Program-made: the position numbers and the translations under genes
Assembly (NCBI GenBank): GCA_018646565.1
Contig: JABGUO010000416.1
Span: forward strand, 1 to 7,670
Reading direction: 5' to 3'
DNA: 7,670 nt
Source of the DNA: Opitutia bacterium
Lineage (GTDB): Bacteria; Verrucomicrobiota; Verrucomicrobiia; Opitutales; Seribacteraceae
Part shown: positions 1 through 5,535 of the stretch, piece by piece
Position numbering within the stretch: the stretch's first letter is position 1
Layout of the letters: each line of letters begins with the position of its first letter
Notes under the pieces: model-generated
Seen by the model: only the letters and a program-made list of their open reading frames with translations
Databases searched by the model: none
What the model was told of the DNA's origin: nothing

Positions 1-1
1 G

Positions 2-1057
2 ATGTACTCTCTTAAAAATTTTACCGCATCTTTAAATGAGAAAACTGATTTAGACTCCGAGCAAATAAAATTTTGCATCGATCAACTAGTTTCAGAAAAA
101 GTAGAGTCTTCAGAAAAAGAAAACTTTTTAATTTCACTCTCGGCAAAAGGGGAAACTGCCGATGAAATTTCTTCGTTTATTGAACATTTTCGTGTTTTGG
201 CAAAAGACCCTGCTCTTGAACCATTTTCTGAAAATGCAATCGATCTTTGTGGTACGGGGGGCGATAAGGCTGGAAGTTTTAATATCTCCACATTTGTTTC
301 TTTTATAATAGCTTCATCAGGAACTCCAGTGATCAAACACGGAAACCGATCAATCAGTTCCAAGTGTGGAAGTGCTGACCTACTTGAAGCGATCGGAATA
401 CCCCTCGAAATTAGTAAAGATAAAAGAATAGAAGGAATGAAAAGACTTAACTATTCTTTTTTATTTGCTCCTTCTTTCCACCCTGCTTTTAAGCACATTG
501 CCCCAGTTCGAAAAGAACTTGCGAAAAAAGGTACGATTTCAATATTTAACATTCTTGGACCGATGATTAATCCTGCACAACCAGGATACCAATTACTGGG
601 TGTCTATTCCAAAAAATTGGTTTCAAAACTCAGTAATTCCCTGCACCAATCCGGAACAAAAGGCGGATTTGTAATCCACGGATGTGTGGAAGGACATTCA
701 ACCATTAATGGGGTCGATGAACTAACTTCATGCGGACAAAATATAGCTCAAGGGTTTGGTCGAAACTTATCGAAGGTGGAAACTAATTTTAGTCCTGAAC
801 AATTTGGATTTACCCAGTCACCAATTGAAGATCTATCTGGAGGAGACTTGAATCAAAACCTCGATTTAATGAATCAAATTTTGTCCGGAACTGCACCATC
901 TGGACTCACAAACAGTATCTTAATGAATACGGCACTAGCATTTTTGACAACAGGTCGAACCCAGGATCTCCACGAGGGTGTTGATTTAGGAAAACAATTG
1001 TTACAGGATGGAATTGTCAAAAAATGGCTCAGTCAAACCACTACTTTTTTCGCTTAA
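2..1057 (+). CDS. trpD: Anthranilate phosphoribosyltransferase
   Basis: TrpD transfers the phosphoribosyl group of PRPP to anthranilate, the second step of tryptophan synthesis from chorismate, in the cytoplasm. The 351-residue product has the usual family length. An all-helical N-terminal domain (about 1-75) precedes the nucleoside phosphorylase-like domain. Visible motifs are the PRPP loop GTGGD (84-88), KHGNR (112-116) followed by S-S-K-C-G-S-A-D (119-126), the anthranilate-site Arg170 in the APVRKEL segment, FNILGP (182-187) and the metal-binding Asp239-Glu240 in NGVDEL. Oddly, the usual G-x-R-T before the FN of FNxLGP reads G-T-I-S (177-180). The ATG is the second base of the window, so an upstream start or ribosome site cannot be judged, but the N-terminus aligns well with family starts. 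It is followed after 6 bases by glmM in the same frame. No anthranilate synthase or other trp gene is in view. Confidence 0.96.
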   Translation: MYSLKNFTASLNEKTDLDSEQIKFCIDQLVSEKVESSEKENFLISLSAKGETADEISSFIEHFRVLAKDPALEPFSENAIDLCGTGGDKAGSFNISTFVSFIIASSGTPVIKHGNRSISSKCGSADLLEAIGIPLEISKDKRIEGMKRLNYSFLFAPSFHPAFKHIAPVRKELAKKGTISIFNILGPMINPAQPGYQLLGVYSKKLVSKLSNSLHQSGTKGGFVIHGCVEGHSTINGVDELTSCGQNIAQGFGRNLSKVETNFSPEQFGFTQSPIEDLSGGDLNQNLDLMNQILSGTAPSGLTNSILMNTALAFLTTGRTQDLHEGVDLGKQLLQDGIVKKWLSQTTTFFA

Positions 1058-1063
1058 TTCAAA

Positions 1064-2383
1064 ATGAACAAATATTTTGGAACCGATGGCATTCGTGCTA
1101 CTTTTGAAAATTCTTTCCTAGATGAAGATTTTGCTTTTTCTTTGGGAAAAGCCCTCGCATTATTTATCCAAAAAAATGAAATCCAAGAAAGGCAAGTTCT
1201 TATCGGTCGAGATACCCGCCCTTCTGGCAATCTTCTCCTACATGCCTTCCAGCAGGGATTAAAAACTTGTGGTTGCACCGGTCTTTGTGCTGGAGTTTTA
1301 CCCACCCCTGCCCTTGCATTTGGGACAATCGAGGAAAAGGTAGCGATGGGAGTCATGATCACTGCTTCTCACAACCCAGTTTCAGATAATGGATTTAAAT
1401 TTTTCACTTCCACCGGAACGAAACTGAAAGACTCCGAAGAAACTGAAATAGAAGGCTTAATTTCACAACATCAAAGACCAAAAGAGGTCCAAGATCTCAA
1501 GTCGTTGAAAGTCACTCAATCATATCTAGATCGTATCCGAAGTTTTTTTCCCGACGATCTCCTGAAAGGCAAGAAGGTGGTAATAGATGTTTCTAATGGT
1601 GCAACACAGGAAACCACCCCGGAATTACTCGAAAAACTGGGAGCTGTGATAAAAATCCTTAATAATGGAACCGGCGATATCAATGCAGGAGTTGGGTCGG
1701 AACACCCCTTGATGATGGCCAGTAAAGTGAAAGAGTTAAATGCCGATTTTGGCATTGCTCATGATGGGGACGGAGATCGGGTTATTTTTTGTGATTCCAA
1801 GGGAAATATCATACCGGGAGATAAAATCTTGGGAATTCTTGCACTTAATGAACATCAAAATCAGCGACTCAATAACAACGGGTTTGTTGCCACGATCCAC
1901 AGTAATTCAGGTCTGGATGCCAGTTTAGAAAAATATGGAATTACAGTACACAGATCCGATGTAGGGGATAAAAAAGTTGCCGCGATGATGAGAGAAAAAG
2001 GATTAAACATGGGAGGAGAATCATCTGGGCATGTGGTCGCAAGTGATTATCTTCCAACTGGAGACGGTCTCCTCACTGCTCTACTTGTGGCTAGAGCCTC
2101 TTATGAAAAGAAACAAACTATCGATTTACTGAGCAAAGAAATTGTTCTTTGGCCGAGCGTGGAAGGCTCATACAAAGTCAAAGAGAAAAAGCCCATTGAA
2201 GAGTGTGACGATCTAAACACAGCCTTGTTTGCGGTGAAATCTTCTCTTGGTAAGAATGGAAGAGTTTTACTTCGATATTCTGGAACAGAGCCAAAAATCA
2301 GGCTTCTCGTAGAAGCGATTGATCAAAACATAACACAAAACGCCTATGATCGCCTTGCGAAGGCGATTGATAAATGCTTGTAG
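1064..2383 (+). CDS. glmM: Phosphoglucosamine mutase
   Basis: GlmM interconverts glucosamine-6-phosphate and glucosamine-1-phosphate on the way to UDP-GlcNAc, feeding peptidoglycan and LPS synthesis in the cytoplasm. The 439 residues match the family length and the four-domain alpha-D-phosphohexomutase fold. In order: the N-terminal FGTDGIR (5-11), GRDTRPSG (48-55), the phosphoserine loop TASHNP with catalytic Ser102, the metal loop DGDGDR (234-239), the sugar-binding GGESSGH (317-323), the TGDGLLTAL segment typical of GlmM (332-340), and the phosphate-binding RYSGTEP (404-410). GESSGH replaces the more common GEQSGH, which is a tolerated variation. The GlmM-type loops favour this over phosphomannomutase or phosphoglucomutase. 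The ATG is fixed because the trpD stop lies in frame only two codons upstream. No Shine-Dalgarno sequence precedes it, so translation may be coupled to trpD. Co-transcription with trpD is near certain from the 6-base gap. Confidence 0.95.
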   Translation: MNKYFGTDGIRATFENSFLDEDFAFSLGKALALFIQKNEIQERQVLIGRDTRPSGNLLLHAFQQGLKTCGCTGLCAGVLPTPALAFGTIEEKVAMGVMITASHNPVSDNGFKFFTSTGTKLKDSEETEIEGLISQHQRPKEVQDLKSLKVTQSYLDRIRSFFPDDLLKGKKVVIDVSNGATQETTPELLEKLGAVIKILNNGTGDINAGVGSEHPLMMASKVKELNADFGIAHDGDGDRVIFCDSKGNIIPGDKILGILALNEHQNQRLNNNGFVATIHSNSGLDASLEKYGITVHRSDVGDKKVAAMMREKGLNMGGESSGHVVASDYLPTGDGLLTALLVARASYEKKQTIDLLSKEIVLWPSVEGSYKVKEKKPIEECDDLNTALFAVKSSLGKNGRVLLRYSGTEPKIRLLVEAIDQNITQNAYDRLAKAIDKCL

Positions 2384-2448
2384 ACTAATAAATTTGATTA
2401 AGTATGAGTTCTCGTCTTATCTCTTTCCCTACCCTTTAAAACTATTCC

Positions 2449-3849
2449 ATGATTCAAGAGATTCCTATTGCCCAATTAGATCCTCGACAAGTAAAGCAAC
2501 TTGAAGCAGCTGAAGCAGCTATTCAATCAAACCTAAGCTATACCTTGGAAGTTTATTCTTCCATTTTAAAGCAATCGCTGGGCTGTATCGAATTACGGAA
2601 AAAACTTCGTGCACTTCAAATTAAGAGCATTCAGGGTTCTACCAAAGGGCTCAACAATCTTTTAGGAAAGGTAACAGCAGTTCCCTTCATGTTCGGAGGC
2701 AAGGGAGAAAAAGATCCTGAGGGAACATTAATCAAAGCAGAGGGTCTGATCGAAAAAAATCCGGGCAGTGTTCTTGCGCACGAAATGCTTGCCGATGCGG
2801 CCACTCATTTAGAAATGAAAGAAACAGTCGTTTTTGCTTACGAAACAATTCGAAAGATTCATCCCACCAATATTAAAAATCTCAAACAACTCGGGAATGC
2901 TTATTTAGAATTTGGTAATACCGAAAAAGCGATCGAAACTGGCAATTCAATTCTAAAGATTAACCCGACCGATGGGGATGCCGTGGAACTCATGAAGCGA
3001 GCATCAGTTGCGGTTGCCATGAACAAAGGAAAATGGGAGGAGTCTGAGGATTTCAGGTCTCAATTAAAAGACGAATCGGAAGCACAGGCACTCGAGCAAC
3101 AATCCAAATCAATTACTGACTCGAAGGGGCTGGAAGATCTAATCAGGCAATCTTATGAGAAAGTGGAACAGGAACCTTCCAATTTAAATAATTACCGGCA
3201 ATTGAGTGAATATTATCATCGTTATGGTGATTTAGAAAACTCAATTGCATGGATTCAGGAGGCAAGAAAACAAGAAGCGGGACAGGGAGATGTTTCACTC
3301 GAGGAAAAGGAGAGACAGTTAACCTTGGAATATTTTGATAACTCAATTGAGGAATGGGAAAAGCTAATAATAACTAAACCCGAAGACGAAGAAACAATTA
3401 ATTCTCGTGATAATGCGATTGCCCAAAAGAAACTGTATGAAAAAAATCAGCTTGAATCTCTCGTTCAAAGGTATCCAAATGACTATGGATATCGCTATGA
3501 ATTAGGAATCAACCTTTTTAATAATGCAGATTATGATAATTGTCTCTCTCATTTCCAATTAGCACAGCGTAATGCTAAAGTTCGACTAGATGCGATTTTA
3601 TACCTTGGTCGTGCCTACAGCAGAAAAAACTTTTACGACCTTGCGATTGAACAATTTTCGATTCTTAAGAATGAAATTCAAATAATGGATGATAGGAAGA
3701 AAGATGCCATTTACGAACTTGGCTGTTGCTTTGAACTAATGGGAGAGCAAGACAAAGCAATTGAGGAATTTAAAGTTGTTTATTCGGCTGACATATCATT
3801 TCGAGATGTGGCAGATAAAATAAATGCCTTTTATTCTAGAAACAAATAA
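2449..3849 (+). CDS. Tetratricopeptide-repeat protein of unknown partner
   Basis: This is a 466-residue, soluble-looking, highly charged protein with no signal peptide or membrane segment. TPR-like helix pairs appear at about 142-175 (with INPTD at the turn), 244-278, 344-378, 380-410 and 418-450, each showing the spaced small/aromatic pattern such as LGNAYLEFGN or LGRAYSRKNFYDLAI. An acidic, Gln/Glu-rich segment (about 195-240) may be a coiled coil. The N-terminal 90 residues differ: a helical stretch rich in Leu and Lys, then a Gly-containing patch (about 66-90, FMFGGKG), then KNPGS at 103-107. From memory, similar TPR proteins are common in Verrucomicrobia and Planctomycetes, but I cannot name a function. 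It is probably a scaffold for protein interactions. The ATG is secure, since an in-frame TAA lies three codons upstream. No Shine-Dalgarno sequence is present. It lies 65 bases after glmM and could share its transcript. Its stop is 6 bases from the 3' end of the opposing tRNA. Confidence 0.85.
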   Translation: MIQEIPIAQLDPRQVKQLEAAEAAIQSNLSYTLEVYSSILKQSLGCIELRKKLRALQIKSIQGSTKGLNNLLGKVTAVPFMFGGKGEKDPEGTLIKAEGLIEKNPGSVLAHEMLADAATHLEMKETVVFAYETIRKIHPTNIKNLKQLGNAYLEFGNTEKAIETGNSILKINPTDGDAVELMKRASVAVAMNKGKWEESEDFRSQLKDESEAQALEQQSKSITDSKGLEDLIRQSYEKVEQEPSNLNNYRQLSEYYHRYGDLENSIAWIQEARKQEAGQGDVSLEEKERQLTLEYFDNSIEEWEKLIITKPEDEETINSRDNAIAQKKLYEKNQLESLVQRYPNDYGYRYELGINLFNNADYDNCLSHFQLAQRNAKVRLDAILYLGRAYSRKNFYDLAIEQFSILKNEIQIMDDRKKDAIYELGCCFELMGEQDKAIEEFKVVYSADISFRDVADKINAFYSRNK

Positions 3850-3855
3850 CTTAAA

Positions 3856-3943
3856 TGGCGGAGAGGGAGGGATTCGAACCCCCGGTACCTTGCGGCACAC
3901 CCGATTTCGAGTCGGGCACATTCGACCACTCTGCCACCTCTCC
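3856..3943 (-). tRNA. tRNA-Ser (anticodon CGA)
   Basis: Read on the - strand, an 88-base class II tRNA folds completely. The acceptor stem GGAGAGG pairs with CCTCTCC, with discriminator G and an encoded CCA. The anticodon stem CCCGA/TCGGG closes the loop CTCGAAA, giving anticodon CGA, which reads UCG. A long variable arm, GTGCC-GCAA-GGTAC, marks serine identity. The T-arm GGGGG-TTCGAAT-CCCTC has one G-U pair. The D-arm contains the usual GTGGTCGAA stretch. The gene is convergent with the TPR gene, so any read-through from either side would be antisense to the other. No good promoter could be placed upstream (above 3943): a TATTAT sits too close to the mature 5' end. Confidence 0.97.
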
Positions 3944-4071
3944 CGCAATAATACAGGCACTAAACAATTAATTAATCATTTCACTCTGGCAACTTAATTT
4001 GCATTTACCACCATTGATAATTTCTCATTTACACGCTTGCCCGAAATGCCCTCGTTCGCTTGGATATAACC

Positions 4072-5187
4072 ATGAAATTAATTCCCTCATCAACACTTTC
4101 ACTTTTAATTCTTTTTTTCTCTGTTTCTTGTAATTCTACTAAAACCACATCGATTGAATTTTCCGATGGGTCTTATCAAGGGGAAATAGATAAAAAAGGA
4201 AAGAAGCAGGGCAAAGGAATTTATGTCTGGCATGACGGCTCCACCTATGAAGGAGACTTCAAGAATGACTCAAGGCATGGAAATGGTTATTTTAAGTGGA
4301 GTAATGGCGAATCTTACAAGGGTGATTACTTTGAAGATAGCCGAACGGGAGAGGGAATATATCGATGGCCTGATGGGTCCTACTACGAAGGTTCTTTTCT
4401 GAACGGCAAAAGACATGGTTTTGGAGTGTTTCATTCACTTGATGGTTCAATATACGAGGGGGAATGGTTTGATGACTTACAACATGGGGAAGGTGTTCGG
4501 ACTAATCCCGAAAAAACTACAATTAAAGCAGTTTGGAGAAACGGAAAAATTATTACTAAACCATCTGTCCTTCCCCGAACTGCGACCAAGCCCACACTGG
4601 AAAAGATTGAACTCTCCATCGCTCCAGAATTCCCCAATACTACTCAAGTAAAGGCTGAAACAAAGGAGAAAATTTCGCTCTCTAATTCGTCCAATTCAAT
4701 TCGGCCCCGAAAAGAAGTAAGCTCAGATAATGTTAATATTCTACCTTCTGAAAATTTATGGGGTGCAAAAGAAATTGGTTTAAAGGAGCCGATAAAGCAA
4801 GTATTGGAACAACCAACCCTAAGTGCTTCGAGCCCGAAAGAGCAACCCACCTCCAAGATCGCCCTAGTTGAGCAAGCCCAACTTAATCCAAACCTACTCA
4901 ATGAAAGCCCCCAATTGAATTCGGGGAGCTCCAATATTTGGACTGGTACTGTTTCCGAAGCCGAGGATCAGTTTGATACCAATCTGATTAATGGAATCGA
5001 CACGGTAAGCGATTCCAAATCCAAACAACCATTTTCCGGAAAAATGCAAATTCTCAATCTAAACGGAAATTTAATTGGAGAAGTTAACCTTCTCGATGGG
5101 CAACTTCATGGAGAAGAGGTTTTCATTGATGAATCTGGTGTAATAACTGAAAGAAACCTTTGGGAAAAAGGCGTCCGTATTCAATAA
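4072..5187 (+). CDS. MORN-repeat lipoprotein
   Basis: The 371-residue product begins with a signal peptide (Lys2, hydrophobic 8-18) ending in FSVSC, so Cys20 is a likely lipidation site. Position -3 is Ser rather than Leu, a weaker lipobox. Five MORN repeats follow, starting at Tyr35, Tyr59, Tyr82, Tyr105 and Tyr128. Each opens YxGxx, is 23 residues long (24 for the first) and has the G-x-G-x-Y/F turn. A low-complexity linker rich in Ser, Pro, Lys and Glu (about 161-315) leads to a C-terminal tail (about 317-371) with N-G-N-L, D-G-Q-L-H-G and D-E-S-G turns, resembling the MORN variant of YwqK-type proteins. The role is unknown: MORN repeats bind membranes or proteins, and an envelope-anchored scaffold is plausible. 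I chose ATG 4072 over an in-frame TTG at 4060 because it gives a proper signal peptide. No Shine-Dalgarno sequence is seen, and no convincing promoter lies in the 128 bases before it. Confidence 0.85.
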   Translation: MKLIPSSTLSLLILFFSVSCNSTKTTSIEFSDGSYQGEIDKKGKKQGKGIYVWHDGSTYEGDFKNDSRHGNGYFKWSNGESYKGDYFEDSRTGEGIYRWPDGSYYEGSFLNGKRHGFGVFHSLDGSIYEGEWFDDLQHGEGVRTNPEKTTIKAVWRNGKIITKPSVLPRTATKPTLEKIELSIAPEFPNTTQVKAETKEKISLSNSSNSIRPRKEVSSDNVNILPSENLWGAKEIGLKEPIKQVLEQPTLSASSPKEQPTSKIALVEQAQLNPNLLNESPQLNSGSSNIWTGTVSEAEDQFDTNLINGIDTVSDSKSKQPFSGKMQILNLNGNLIGEVNLLDGQLHGEEVFIDESGVITERNLWEKGVRIQ

Positions 5188-5200
5188 GCTAAATTGTTGA

Positions 5201-5230
5201 GAGCGAAATGAAAGAGATTCCTTTTCGCTC
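5201..5230 (+). terminator. Possible terminator hairpin after the MORN lipoprotein gene
   Basis: An 8-bp perfect stem GAGCGAAA / TTTCGCTC (5201-5208 with 5223-5230) encloses a 14-base loop and begins 13 bases after the stop codon. The position suits a terminator or a 3'-end stabilising hairpin. Against a classic intrinsic terminator, the stem is only half GC, the loop is long, and the T-rich run (about 5246-5255) starts 15 or so bases downstream rather than directly after the stem. Confidence 0.35.
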
Positions 5231-5429
5231 GGTCATCACAACACATTTCTTTTTTGCTAGGTTCTTGCCTACCAATTTGTAAATTTCTTTTTACTAAATG
5301 AACGGATTTATTGTTTTGGTTAATTCTTGTTATGCCATTCAATATTAGTATTTCAAGTCCATTTAAGCATAAATGGGATTGCACACTTCAACGCCGATAG
5401 AAAACTGAATTGCAAAAACTCACTATCTA

Positions 5430-5442
5430 ATTCTCCGAGAAT
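5430..5442. promoter_or_regulatory. Short dyad upstream of gcvP, possible operator
   Basis: ATTCTC-C-GAGAAT is a perfect 6+1+6 dyad lying 93 bases before the gcvP start. Its size and symmetry fit a dimeric regulator half-site pair, but a 13-base dyad can arise by chance in AT-rich DNA and no regulator is known from the window. Confidence 0.2.
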
Positions 5443-5535
5443 GTATATTTGGAATGTTTACAAATTTGGATAGTAATTGCTAACGTTAAAACATTACATT
5501 TCCCCTCAAGATCTAGAATCATTATAAATTTTTAA

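Larger units (their letters stand above)
5188..5535. other. Non-coding gap before gcvP
   Basis: These 348 AT-rich bases hold no supportable gene. Visible structures are a hairpin just after the lipoprotein stop (5201-5230), a small inverted repeat CCATTTA-AGCA-TAAATGG (5359-5376), a dyad at 5430-5442, two copies of ATTTGGA (5447-5453 and 5464-5470, 17 bases apart) and the palindrome TAACGTTA (5481-5488). The promoter of gcvP must lie here or further upstream, but no -35/-10 pair is good enough to call. I could not recognise the conserved core of a glycine riboswitch, the usual leader regulator of gcv genes in many bacteria. A 67-residue reading frame on the - strand (5181-5384) looks like chance. 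Confidence 0.7.

Noticed and set aside
2404..2439. Tiny frame of 11 residues (MSSRLISFPTL) between glmM and the TPR gene, a possible leader peptide
   Set aside because: No hairpins or regulatory codon run accompany it, and frames this short are everywhere.
3944..3960. TATTAT on the - strand as the tRNA-Ser -10 box
   Set aside because: It ends 4 bases before the mature tRNA end, too close for a transcription start upstream of the tRNA.
4065..4070. TATAAC just before the lipoprotein ATG as a -10 box for a leaderless transcript
   Set aside because: The transcription start would fall inside the coding region and there is no -35 box at the right distance.
4060..4071. TTG start giving four extra residues to the MORN lipoprotein
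   Set aside because: It would put an acidic residue before the signal peptide, while ATG 4072 gives a standard one.
5181..5384. 67-residue reading frame on the - strand in the gap before gcvP
   Set aside because: It overlaps the lipoprotein stop, has no recognisable motif and no ribosome site, and its length is expected by chance in AT-rich DNA.
5449..5476. TTGGAA and TAGTAA 16 bases apart as a gcvP promoter
   Set aside because: Both boxes are poor matches and similar pairs occur by chance throughout this AT-rich gap.
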